64,000 nucleotides of DNA from Yersinia vastinensis (GTDB lineage Bacteria > Pseudomonadota > Gammaproteobacteria > Enterobacterales > Enterobacteriaceae), in the NCBI RefSeq assembly GCF_902726565.1, contig NZ_CACVAF010000005.1:186001-250000 (forward strand), in the 5' to 3' direction. The translations under genes were made by a program, and so were the position numbers. Numbering within the stretch: the stretch's first letter is position 1; every line of letters begins with the position of its first letter. Of this stretch, positions 1-8,554 are shown one piece after another. Under the pieces are notes generated by a model. The model saw nothing but the letters and a program-made list of their open reading frames with translations, ran no database searches and was not told the origin of the DNA.

Positions 1-725
1 TGGTGTTTGTAGAGCAAAGATGCTGAATAGACCAGGTCATTACCCGCATTAAGGAAGCTCAGGCCCTTGGTGGCAAAGAAAGGCGGTTGCTGCTCAAATT
101 TGCTTTCCCACAGCTCCCCCATCGGCTTGCCATACTCACCGTGGCGGCTGGTCTCAAGGATACGCCAGTCATAAACATGGGCATTCCAAAAACCACGAAT
201 AAACCGGGCGGTGGCATCGCTATCAGCCTTGAACATCAGGTCATAGTAGGGATAGGCATTTTTCAGCTCATGCACCATCTCTTTCTCGCTTGGCCCTTCT
301 GGCTGAAGAGTTTTCAGATCAACAAACCGGTGCCCCCCCCAGTACAGTAAACCGCTTGGATCTTGATAGTTCTGGAAGTGGTAGCGAACAATATCCTCCG
401 CACGTTTTTGATAACGATCATCGCCGCTAAGTTGGCTTAAACCGCTCATGACACGCATCAGATTTTGTTGAGCTGAGAAATTTGACAACACAGCCCGACG
501 ACCATCGGGGAATATCCATTCCAATTGTTGTCCAGTTCGGGGGTCAACACCATCCGCCAGCAGCGGGCTGGGTTTATCACCGTGGTAGGTATCTGATGCC
601 TTATTCAACACATTATCGACATACTGTTTTACCACAGTGAGACGGTCAGTATCCGCTGCCTGCCCGGCGGGTATGTACAGCGTAGCCAGCACTGCCATAC
701 TCAAAAATAACGCTCTTTTTTTCAT
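1..725 (-). CDS. Periplasmic pectate lyase, polysaccharide lyase family 2 (3' end outside window)
   Basis: The reading frame starts at the ATG complementary to 723-725 and runs off the left edge after about 241 codons. The product begins MKKRALFLSMAVLATLYIP and continues to GQAAD, a Sec signal peptide, so it is exported. The mature part (LTVVKQYVDNVLNKASDTY, then YYWGGH-like and ETSRHGEYGKPMGELWESKF segments) matches what I know of family 2 pectate lyases of Yersinia and Dickeya, which cleave oligogalacturonate by beta-elimination; the exported Yersinia paralogue is the periplasmic one. The gene lies 75 bp downstream of kdgM on the same strand, so oligogalacturonides entering through KdgM would meet this enzyme in the periplasm. 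The 760-778 segment between them can form a weak hairpin. The catalytic half of the protein is partly outside the window. Confidence 0.88.
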   Translation of the reverse strand, partial: MKKRALFLSMAVLATLYIPAGQAADTDRLTVVKQYVDNVLNKASDTYHGDKPSPLLADGVDPRTGQQLEWIFPDGRRAVLSNFSAQQNLMRVMSGLSQLSGDDRYQKRAEDIVRYHFQNYQDPSGLLYWGGHRFVDLKTLQPEGPSEKEMVHELKNAYPYYDLMFKADSDATARFIRGFWNAHVYDWRILETSRHGEYGKPMGELWESKFEQQPPFFATKGLSFLNAGNDLVYSASLLYKH

Positions 726-800
726 TACTTCGTTACCTGTCAAAAATCGTTATAGCGAGGTGTGACCCCAGAGGTCAGAATTGTGCTATTTCAAATAAAT

Positions 801-1505
801 TTAGAAGCTGTATTTGATCCCTACACGATAACGGGTTTGACGTTCATCAGTATTTTTACTGCCGGAAACGTTGCCGATCGCCATATAAGGAGACCAGTTT
901 TTATCCCACTTATAAGTTAATTTAAAATCATGCGCCCAATCGTAATTTTCGTTATCTGACAGCACAACACCGGCTTTATTGGCTTGTTTGTAATCCAATT
1001 CATAGTCTAATTGGAAATCTTTGTTAATTTTATAGCTCAGAACACTTGTCAGATTATAACCATGTTCAGAGGTGTCTTTTTTCGTATTAATATTGGCACT
1101 GGTGCGCTTATAATAAGGACGATAACGTAATGAAATAGAGAGATCGTCAGTCATATTTGCCTTGCCGCGCAGATAAGGACGATAGTTGTTAGCAGTGGAA
1201 CTTGAATCTAATGAGAAACCAGGTTCAATAGAGAATGTTTTGTCAATTTTGTACACGTAGCTAGCAACCACTTCGGTCCCATTACTGACACCTTCGTGGA
1301 AAGGCTTGTCTTTGTCACTGGCGCTTTTCCACTTACCTTCAAGAGATAAGCCAAAACCATTAGCAAAGCGATGAGACATTAATAAACGGTCTTTGTGGTT
1401 ATTGCCACTTTGGTCTTGAGTTTCATGACGATAGTCAATAGTTACAGCCATTGCGCTGGTGCTGATAAGTGATGCCACTGCCAGAGATAGTAATTTAAAT
1501 TTCAT
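801..1505 (-). CDS. kdgM: Oligogalacturonate-specific outer-membrane porin KdgM
   Basis: The 234-residue product starts MKFKLLSLAVASLISTSAMA, a classic signal peptide, followed by a protein made of alternating amphipathic beta strands and ending in YRVGIKYSF. The terminal aromatic residue is the usual outer-membrane sorting signal. Length and sequence style (VTIDYRHETQDQSGNNHKDR at the mature N-terminus) fit the KdgM/NanC family of 12-stranded monomeric porins for acidic oligosaccharides. The neighbouring lyase supports oligogalacturonate rather than sialate as substrate. A KdgR-like and a CRP-like site lie upstream at 1564-1583 and 1650-1665, as expected for a pectinolysis gene. Confidence 0.9.
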   Translation of the reverse strand: MKFKLLSLAVASLISTSAMAVTIDYRHETQDQSGNNHKDRLLMSHRFANGFGLSLEGKWKSASDKDKPFHEGVSNGTEVVASYVYKIDKTFSIEPGFSLDSSSTANNYRPYLRGKANMTDDLSISLRYRPYYKRTSANINTKKDTSEHGYNLTSVLSYKINKDFQLDYELDYKQANKAGVVLSDNENYDWAHDFKLTYKWDKNWSPYMAIGNVSGSKNTDERQTRYRVGIKYSF

Positions 1506-1563
1506 TACAGTTACCTTATTTTAATAAAAGATATTAATTATTATGATAAATACCAACCGCACT

Positions 1564-1583
1564 TATGAAACAGCATTCTATTT
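1564..1583 (-). promoter_or_regulatory. Possible KdgR operator upstream of kdgM
   Basis: TATGAAACAGCATTCTATTT matches the left half of the KdgR consensus (TGAAAC..TTTCA) well and the right half only partly (TTCTA). It lies about 60 bp upstream of the kdgM start codon, where repression by the pectin-catabolism regulator would be expected. Confidence 0.45.
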
Positions 1584-1649
1584 ATTTTGATATTAAGTTC
1601 CGCGATCAATGACTGATAGTTCGAAATTAATAAAACAAATATCCATTTA

Positions 1650-1665
1650 TGTGACACGGTTCAAA
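1650..1665. promoter_or_regulatory. Possible CRP site upstream of kdgM
   Basis: TGTGACACGGTTCAAA fits the CRP consensus TGTGA-N6-TCACA at nine of ten defined positions. It is about 150 bp upstream of kdgM. CRP activation of kdgM genes is known in related pectinolytic bacteria. Confidence 0.4.
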
Positions 1666-2199
1666 GTAAATAGTTTTTATTACTGCCTATTCCTGTAATT
1701 TTTATGTTATATCGCAGGTGTAGCAAGGGATTGACGCTATTTTCAGCGAAATGACTTGGGTGATAAATAGTCTTGACGGATTGATAATATTTAGGTAAGA
1801 AGAAATAAATTAATAGATGTCAGCCGAATATTTTCTTATCGGTATTATTGTTGGTTTTAATTAATTCTATATAATAGTCATTATTCGCTCTATTTTTGAT
1901 AGAGAAATATTCGTTAATATAGTGGAAGAGTACGCCAGAGCGGATATTATTGATTTAACGTTTTGGGGATTTAATATAAGAAAGAGTATTATTTTGAATT
2001 TTTCTATTTAGCCGAAAGTTCTGACATTCTGCCGAATTACAGTGATTGAACCAAATTAATCGGCCCGTTAATCACTGACGCACTGACTCAGGCCCAGTGA
2101 TTTGGGTGACAAATCTGCCGGGAGCCAATTTGAAGGCTGCAAGCCGGAGCCTTGAGGAGAGGGGCCGAGCATATGAGTGCCGCTAGCAACGTTGTAGCG

Positions 2200-3729
2200 T
2201 CAAGGATGAAGGGTGTAGCGGGTCTCGAACACCTCTCGTGGTAACGGCTGCGAAAATAGAAACCCCTGCCCACAATGAATACCATTCTGCAGCAACCATT
2301 GCCGTTGTTCTTCGGTCTCGACCCCTTCAGCCATTACTCGAAGATTCAACACCCCGGAGATAGTGTTAATGATGCGCGCCATCGCATCATCTTCTGGCAG
2401 GTGCTTCACAAAGCTTTTATCCAGTTTGATAATGTTGATCGGCAAACTTTTCAGGTGGTTAAGATATTGCAGGCTTGAATGCCCAGTACCAAAGTCATCC
2501 AGCGCGATAGATAAACCTAGCCCACGTAGCTCATGCAGTAACGCCAGCGCCTTATCGAGGTTACGGATACGGGCGGTCTCGGTAATCTCTAGCACCAATT
2601 GGCGCGGATCAATGTCATAGTGGTTAATGACAGTGCGTAGATGCGTAAGGATATGATCACATTGTACCTGCAAGCCGGAGATATTGACCGCCAACGATAA
2701 GGTAATACCTCGTGCTTTCCAATCGGCGAGAATACGGCAAGCTTCTTCCAGTACCCAACTGCCCAGCGGGGTCATTGCACCACTTTCTTCTGCATCAGGA
2801 ACAAATTCGGAAGGTAAACGATAACGACCATCTGCCTGACGCCAGCGTAATAATGCTTCTGCACCAATGACCCGTGGTTCACTCATATCCCATTGGGGTT
2901 GTAAAAACAGGACAAAATCATTTTTTTCAATGGCTTGCAAAATATCATGTGTCTGCGTGAGCTGTTTTTGTGTTTTGTCTAACGCGGACAACTCGTTGCC
3001 ATGAATACGGTTCATGTCCGTATACGCCTCAGCAAGCAGTTGCTGATTACGATTATAATTATGCACCAACACCCCCAGTTCATCGTCCTGATGATGGGCG
3101 GGTAAGGTGAGTTGGTGATTCAGTACGCCTTGTTGACCAATCTTTTCCAGCTCTTTCGCCATCGCCCGCAAAGGGTGAATAATCAGACGGTTAATGCACC
3201 AAGCGATAGAAACCGACAATACCAATGCCAGCAGTAAATAGGTGGAAAGCATTGCTGACAACGCACTGAGAATGAACTGATACATGCGGAATGAATCCAC
3301 CCGCAACACGAGATGTGCCAGTGGCTGCGGGTTGGCCGATACCCGCTCTAGCGCATATAGCGGCACAGTTATCTCTACCGGCAGAGAAAAAATACGTTTC
3401 GCCCAATGAGGAACCGGCCTTTCAGTGGGGAAATTGGCATGCAATACCTGAATTTGGTTCGGCAATATCACTTCTGCGCGACTGAGGATGCCAATCGGCA
3501 ATAAGTTATTGAGGATTTTTTTGGCTTGCGGAATATCAACGCTCAAGATAGCTTCTGAGAGCGGTTGGCGGACAGAATAAGCGATACTCTCCAACTGTTT
3601 GGCGTAGTCATCTTTGCGCTGCTGCACAAAGTGGAACAACTGAAGGACGATAAAAATACAGATAGTCACCAGTGCAACACCCGCCACTGCCGCCATTTGT
3701 TTAATCGTTAATGAACGCCTTACCCGCAA
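2200..3729 (-). CDS. pdeK: c-di-GMP phosphodiesterase, PdeK/YhjK-like, HAMP-EAL without GGDEF
   Basis: The 509-residue membrane protein starts at a TTG with GGAG seven bases upstream. The N-terminus MRVRRSLTIKQMAAVAGV closely resembles the start of E. coli YhjK (PdeK) as I remember it, which supports this start. In order: a TM helix (about 12-34), a periplasmic sensor (35-155), a second TM helix (about 156-180), HAMP (about 180-235), a short linker, and an EAL domain (about 265-505). E. coli YhjK has about 650 residues with a degenerate GGDEF domain between HAMP and EAL; that domain is absent here. The EAL signature residues are all present: AEALLRW, AVNISG, LEITETA, ALDDFGTG, IKLDKSF, AEGVETEEQ and GQGFLFS. 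It follows bcsC but is separated by a strong terminator, so it likely has its own promoter. Expected role: lowering c-di-GMP near the cellulose synthase. Confidence 0.85.
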   Translation of the reverse strand: MRVRRSLTIKQMAAVAGVALVTICIFIVLQLFHFVQQRKDDYAKQLESIAYSVRQPLSEAILSVDIPQAKKILNNLLPIGILSRAEVILPNQIQVLHANFPTERPVPHWAKRIFSLPVEITVPLYALERVSANPQPLAHLVLRVDSFRMYQFILSALSAMLSTYLLLALVLSVSIAWCINRLIIHPLRAMAKELEKIGQQGVLNHQLTLPAHHQDDELGVLVHNYNRNQQLLAEAYTDMNRIHGNELSALDKTQKQLTQTHDILQAIEKNDFVLFLQPQWDMSEPRVIGAEALLRWRQADGRYRLPSEFVPDAEESGAMTPLGSWVLEEACRILADWKARGITLSLAVNISGLQVQCDHILTHLRTVINHYDIDPRQLVLEITETARIRNLDKALALLHELRGLGLSIALDDFGTGHSSLQYLNHLKSLPINIIKLDKSFVKHLPEDDAMARIINTISGVLNLRVMAEGVETEEQRQWLLQNGIHCGQGFLFSQPLPREVFETRYTLHP

Positions 3730-3892
3730 ACTCGTTCTCCGCCAATGTCGACTGAATAAAGTAAAATGGTTGCCACAGATAGATGGCTACTCGTCGATTC
3801 TGTCTGAGTATACTCGATCGCTTTCAGATTTTATCCGTGATAACAAACCGGAGGGGAAGAATACCGTGGGTTTCGGTCTTTTCCTACCGAGA

Positions 3893-3935
3893 AAGCAACG
3901 TCAGAGCGTTATTTCTCCCTCTGACGTTGCTTTTT
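3893..3935. terminator. Strong hairpin terminator between bcsC and pdeK
   Basis: A perfect 14-bp inverted repeat (AAGCAACGTCAGAG at 3893-3906 with its complement at 3919-3932) is followed by a T run on the plus strand and by TTTCT on the minus strand. It lies just past the bcsC stop codon and should end the bcsRQABZC transcript. Confidence 0.75.
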
Positions 3936-3960
3936 CAGGCAAATCGGCACTTATGACTGA

Positions 3961-6900
3961 TTATTTGAAGTCTGCGTAGGGCACTAATGGCTGTGGCGGC
4001 ATATCCAAATCACCCTGCCACCCTGCCATTGAGTAGCGCAGGTAGATCAGTGCATGGCTTGGGGTATAATCTTTTGCTTGTTGAATATCTACCCCAGCCC
4101 CTAACGTCCAGTGTGAACTCAAACGCCGCTCAATCAACGCCCGCAAAGTGTAACCCACACCATTGCTGCTTTCACCGCCATCCGGCGCATAACGATCTGG
4201 GATAGGCTGGAGGCTGTTTACCAGCAGATTTTGCAGTGGATAACGCGCGCGATCATTAGTGGCGGAATGTGATACAGATACAGACCCACCAAGCTCCCAT
4301 GACCAGTTATCCGTCCGTTGCCGATAGTTTACCGGAATAGCCAGTGACAGATATTTCTGTGGGCTGTAATACCCCCCTTGGCCGAGGGTGTAGCCGCTGA
4401 GATCTTTTTGATAATGCCACCACATGCCATTCAGGCCGACAGTGAAACGGCGATTATCCTCATTGATCAGTTTGTAGTAATAGCCGGTCATAAAGCGCAA
4501 CCGCTGGTTGTCTGCCACATTTTGGCCAGTTAGATAATGATAACTTAAATCACTCCAGACTCCGTTGGCTTCACCCCGGTCATAACTGGTGCCTAAGCTA
4601 ACGCCAGTGGCTCGCACGCCCCCCCAAGTCACATTAGTATTCGGGTCGACTGTACCGGCAAAAGCCAGTAACGAACTGGAGATGGGTCGCCGCGATGCGG
4701 TTGCCGTCCAACCGATATGGTTCCAGCTATTGCTGTACGCCAGTCCTCCGACTACATCAACGACCTCAAACCCCATAGGCGTGGTGCCGATATCTGTAGC
4801 CCAGTAGTCATTCTGCCATCCCACCGCAACACTGGTACCCGTCGCGCGTTGATGCATGGTTGCCTGACAAGGGATCAATGTTTGGTAGCATGTACCGGCT
4901 TTATATCGGGTATTCTTATCAAATGTGCCAGCATCCATCTGTATGGTATCGGTTCGGAAGAAAGCCCGACCATCCCCTAGAGAAGTATCCACTTGCAGCA
5001 TCGTGTTATGCGCGCTGAGATCAGAAATCCCCTCGGTGCCACTGGAATGCAGATAATCATGGTCGAGTGTGACGCGGGTATCCTGCTGGCGATACAGGTC
5101 GGCTGCATCCGCGCGAATGCCTCGCTTGAGCCAATCATCAGTGGCCTGATTACGTGTCAGTAAGGTATAGCTGTCATTATCTGCGGGAAGAGTCGGCGCG
5201 ATACCACTGGCCACCATGGCATGCTTGAAGTCATCTTGTGCATTCGCAGGTTGCCCTTGCAATTGTGCTACGCGGGCTGAGTCACGGAAGACCAGCGCAT
5301 TATCCTGTGACGGCGCTTTAGCCGCGGCCGGCTTCAATCGCTGGAAGATATCCGTCGCTTTTTGTGGCTCCCCGACACCGCTCCAGGCATTAGCTAATCG
5401 GCGTTGGGTATTTATTGTCGCCTCTTCCACCGTTAAGGATTCACGCTGCAAACGCTGGCGTGCATCACTGAGACGACCTTCAGCAATATAGGCTTCTATT
5501 TCACCTAAACGAGCATCGGGGTTTTGTGGTTCACGGGTACGAATACGCTGATAGCCCGCCAGCGCCTCACTGTAGTCGCCACGTTCCAGCGCCCAATCTG
5601 CCAGTGTAAGGTCAATTTGGGTATTTGCCGGTTGCTGGTGTAACGCCGTTATTGCGCCAGCCTCATCGCCATTAGCTCGCAACTGACGAGCTAATGTCAG
5701 CACCTGATCTAATTTCAAGCGTTGGTCTAATTCACGGATATTATCATTCCATTGTGCCATTGGCAGAGTATCTAAATGCCCCAAGGCCTGACTATCACGC
5801 CCCGTGCTCGAAAGATAAAGTGCATAGGCATAAACCTGCTCCGGATCCCCCGGCTTACGACTTGCCAGTTGGTGGAACTGCGCATCGGCTTGGGTTACGT
5901 GGCCATCTTGTGCCAGTGCTTGCGCCAACCGGTAAGTTATCCAGACATCATCCGGCGCTCGCTTTTGCGCCTCGCGATATTTTTCTGCCGCCTGATGCCA
6001 CTGTTGCTGCGCTGCCAAGGCTTCAGCCTGCTGTTTCAGACTATCCAATTGCAGGCTATCTAATGTGTCACGCATTTTGGCCTGCTGGTTGCGCGGCAAA
6101 TTATTCAGATAATCCAGTGCTTTTTGGGGGGACTCACGTTGATAGATATTGGCTAGCCCACGGACAGCACTGCTGTTCGTCGAGTCCAGTCGCAGTGCTT
6201 GCTGATAGTGCTGCTCGGCACTTTTATCATCATGACGAGCGACAGCGACATCCCCCAAACCGACTAACGCATAGCTGTCACTGCCATCAATTTGCCTCGC
6301 CTGCTGGTATTTCTGTTGAGCTAATGTGATATCACCGGCTTTCAGCGCTTTATCACCCTGATCATTGAGCAACCAGTAGCGGTTGGTTTTAATCAAGCTG
6401 GCCCACTTATCACTTTTCAGGCCATTTGTGTCGACTTTCTGTGCCTGTTCAAACAAACGCAGTGCTTGCGCCCGATCACCACCACGGGCGTAAGCCAAAC
6501 CTAGTGCTCCCAACAATTCCGGGTCATTAGGTGACGCAGCCAGTGCTTGTTTCAGTGCTGGGACAGCGGCGATTCCCGCACCACTGTCCACTTTTGACAG
6601 CCCACTTAACCGAGCCTGATAAGCGGGATCCACCAACATAGCCTGCTGATTAGCCAGCTCTTTACGCGCAATATCGGCCTGAGGGCCTGTTGAGAATACA
6701 TCAAGGAAGTGGGTCAATGCGGCAACACTGCTTGGGCTGACCGTCATCGTTTTAATAGTGTCCATCCACACATCAGCGGCATCTGACGTTCCCACGGGGT
6801 CTGCGGCAACTTTGGTCAACATCGCATACCCTAGATCAGGCTTTTGCTGGCTAAAATACATCCGCGCCAGTGCCATCCGCAAAGCGACATTGCCGGGATA

Positions 6901-7440
6901 TTGCTGGTCAAGAGAAGCCAGCTTCTGCGTAGCCAGTGCTTCCTGACCCGGTAACCGCGCCACCAGCCGCCAATACTCTACCGCAAGATCTAATGTGGGT
7001 GGATTGCCTTGCAGCAGTTGGTCATATTTCCCTTTGGCTTCGGCAACCCTTCCTGCCGTGGCCAGCAGACGCGCTTCTTGTAGCTGCTGGCGCACTTCCG
7101 GTTTAGTCAGGGCCAACATCAGTTTCGCCCGCCGATAGACGTCAGTGTCGGGTGCCAATTGTTGCAGTTTATCAAGCTGTTTTTGTGCTTCGGCCAGATT
7201 CCCTTGCCGCAAGGCCTGACGCATTCCCGCCGCGATAACATCAGGATTATTCGGATCCATCATGTTCAAGCGATACAGGGACTGCTTGACCAACTCATCT
7301 TTATTGGTCGCCTCGCCCAGCCGTACCTGTTCCAACAGGAACTGGGTCGGCGAAACAGATTCGGCGGCAAGGGCAACACCGGTAAAAGTTTGAGGCAACA
7401 GCGCCAAACTTAGCAGCCAGTTTATTTTAATGTTGCGCAT
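3961..7440 (-). CDS. bcsC: Cellulose synthase outer-membrane subunit BcsC
   Basis: The protein has about 1159 residues from the ATG at 7440 (MRNIKINWLLSLALL, a signal peptide); an ATG four codons upstream at 7452 is also possible. Both starts overlap the end of bcsZ, so translation is coupled. After the signal peptide come many tetratricopeptide repeats (about residues 35-790; for example YALVGLGDVAVARHDDKSAE and DARLGEIEAYIAEGRLSDA) forming the periplasmic scaffold. The C-terminal 330 residues are rich in alternating tyrosine and tryptophan strands (YHYLTGQNVADNQRLRFMTG) and form the export beta-barrel. Length matches E. coli BcsC (about 1157). It guides the cellulose chain across periplasm and outer membrane. 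No frameshift is visible. Confidence 0.95.
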   Translation of the reverse strand: MRNIKINWLLSLALLPQTFTGVALAAESVSPTQFLLEQVRLGEATNKDELVKQSLYRLNMMDPNNPDVIAAGMRQALRQGNLAEAQKQLDKLQQLAPDTDVYRRAKLMLALTKPEVRQQLQEARLLATAGRVAEAKGKYDQLLQGNPPTLDLAVEYWRLVARLPGQEALATQKLASLDQQYPGNVALRMALARMYFSQQKPDLGYAMLTKVAADPVGTSDAADVWMDTIKTMTVSPSSVAALTHFLDVFSTGPQADIARKELANQQAMLVDPAYQARLSGLSKVDSGAGIAAVPALKQALAASPNDPELLGALGLAYARGGDRAQALRLFEQAQKVDTNGLKSDKWASLIKTNRYWLLNDQGDKALKAGDITLAQQKYQQARQIDGSDSYALVGLGDVAVARHDDKSAEQHYQQALRLDSTNSSAVRGLANIYQRESPQKALDYLNNLPRNQQAKMRDTLDSLQLDSLKQQAEALAAQQQWHQAAEKYREAQKRAPDDVWITYRLAQALAQDGHVTQADAQFHQLASRKPGDPEQVYAYALYLSSTGRDSQALGHLDTLPMAQWNDNIRELDQRLKLDQVLTLARQLRANGDEAGAITALHQQPANTQIDLTLADWALERGDYSEALAGYQRIRTREPQNPDARLGEIEAYIAEGRLSDARQRLQRESLTVEEATINTQRRLANAWSGVGEPQKATDIFQRLKPAAAKAPSQDNALVFRDSARVAQLQGQPANAQDDFKHAMVASGIAPTLPADNDSYTLLTRNQATDDWLKRGIRADAADLYRQQDTRVTLDHDYLHSSGTEGISDLSAHNTMLQVDTSLGDGRAFFRTDTIQMDAGTFDKNTRYKAGTCYQTLIPCQATMHQRATGTSVAVGWQNDYWATDIGTTPMGFEVVDVVGGLAYSNSWNHIGWTATASRRPISSSLLAFAGTVDPNTNVTWGGVRATGVSLGTSYDRGEANGVWSDLSYHYLTGQNVADNQRLRFMTGYYYKLINEDNRRFTVGLNGMWWHYQKDLSGYTLGQGGYYSPQKYLSLAIPVNYRQRTDNWSWELGGSVSVSHSATNDRARYPLQNLLVNSLQPIPDRYAPDGGESSNGVGYTLRALIERRLSSHWTLGAGVDIQQAKDYTPSHALIYLRYSMAGWQGDLDMPPQPLVPYADFK

Positions 7441-8549
7441 TGACTGTTCCATGAGGGCTGAAGCTCGCCCTGCCGATTAAAACGATAACGCTGCTGCGCC
7501 CATCCCTGACCAAACAGGGTCAGCACTGCACTGTAGTAAGCATCTGCGCCCGGAGGCGAGTCTTGTACTCGTTTTTGTTGCTGACTCAATGTTTGTTTAT
7601 TAAACGGTGCCGGGCTACTCGCTAAAAATGGCAGTAATGCCGCTGAAAACCCTACCGGCCCGTCGCCATTGGCTTTGCCAGTACTGGTATCCATTTTTTC
7701 TGGCGGTAAGCCTCGCTGCTCGGTAATCTCTGCCATCGGCTGAAAGCGCTGGATGAGCGCGGCTTTTTGCGGGCTGTTATTAGACAATAAACCCGCCCAT
7801 AAATAGGTTCGAATAGCATCGTAACTCCCGACGTTCGGGTGCACATCATCCGGTTGCCAACCCTTGCCCTCTTGCCAGACAACCCAATCAGCGGTGAAAC
7901 CATGAGGAGCACTTTCCAGCCATAACCGCTGATTGGCTTTCACCATCGCTTTCCATGGCCCCGATAAAGAAGCAAAACGTGCCAGCAATTGTGGGGGTAA
8001 ATAGCTTGGATTGAGCCGCCAGCGGCCTTCATCGCTAAAACCAATTTTGCCCGGCATTAGCATCTCACCAAGACCTGGGATCTTGACCACTTCTTCTTTG
8101 GCGATACGTTGCAGCAGCAAAGTCCCCATCGTCTGGTAGTGGCGAACATCCCATAGCCGCCCCGCTTCTAACAAACTGTATGCAATCCATAAATCGGCAT
8201 CAGAAGCCGAATTGGGATCCAGAACCCCCCAATGACGTTGTGGATGTTGCCCCCACAACCATGCGGGCAGGCGAGCCGTTAAATCACCCGCCGCCAGATT
8301 GTTCTCGGTCCAGGTTAATAAGCGGTCGAATGTCTCCCGGTCATTAGCAACAAGTGCAAAAAACAGCCCGTAGCTTTGCCCCTCGGAGGTAGTAATTTGC
8401 CTTGGACTACTAGGGTCAATAACTCGCCCACCATCACTGATATAGTGCTGTTTGAATTGCTGCCATTGCGGCCAATCACACGCCGCCGCTGCGCCAAAAC
8501 TGGCAAGCAGCAGCAGAGTGCATATCAGTCGTTTAACCATCACGACCAT
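7422..8549 (-). CDS. bcsZ: Periplasmic endo-beta-1,4-glucanase BcsZ (GH8)
   Basis: The 375-residue product has a signal peptide (VKRLICTLLLLASFGAAAA) and a GH8 cellulase fold. The acid catalyst is visible in TTSEGQSYG (Glu56) and the likely base in NVGSYDAIRTYLW; DPNSASDADLWIA is another GH8 signature. Two start codons are possible (8549 and 8540). It sits between bcsB and bcsC, overlapping bcsC by 19-31 bases and following bcsB by a few bases. BcsZ trims cellulose in the periplasm and is needed for normal polymer export in related bacteria. Confidence 0.95.
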   Translation of the reverse strand: MVVMVKRLICTLLLLASFGAAAACDWPQWQQFKQHYISDGGRVIDPSSPRQITTSEGQSYGLFFALVANDRETFDRLLTWTENNLAAGDLTARLPAWLWGQHPQRHWGVLDPNSASDADLWIAYSLLEAGRLWDVRHYQTMGTLLLQRIAKEEVVKIPGLGEMLMPGKIGFSDEGRWRLNPSYLPPQLLARFASLSGPWKAMVKANQRLWLESAPHGFTADWVVWQEGKGWQPDDVHPNVGSYDAIRTYLWAGLLSNNSPQKAALIQRFQPMAEITEQRGLPPEKMDTSTGKANGDGPVGFSAALLPFLASSPAPFNKQTLSQQQKRVQDSPPGADAYYSAVLTLFGQGWAQQRYRFNRQGELQPSWNSQCATLK

Positions 8550-8554
8550 CCGAA

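Larger units (their letters stand above)
1506..2199. other. AT-rich intergenic region upstream of kdgM
   Basis: No credible gene is visible in these 694 bases. The half nearest kdgM holds the KdgR-like and CRP-like sites listed separately. The rest, which also lies downstream of the pdeK-like gene, is very AT-rich and shows no obvious hairpin terminator. Confidence 0.6.

Noticed and set aside
5694-6329. A 211-codon open frame on the plus strand opposite bcsC
   Set aside because: It is rich in His and Pro with low-complexity runs, as expected from the antisense of TPR codons; no ribosome site.
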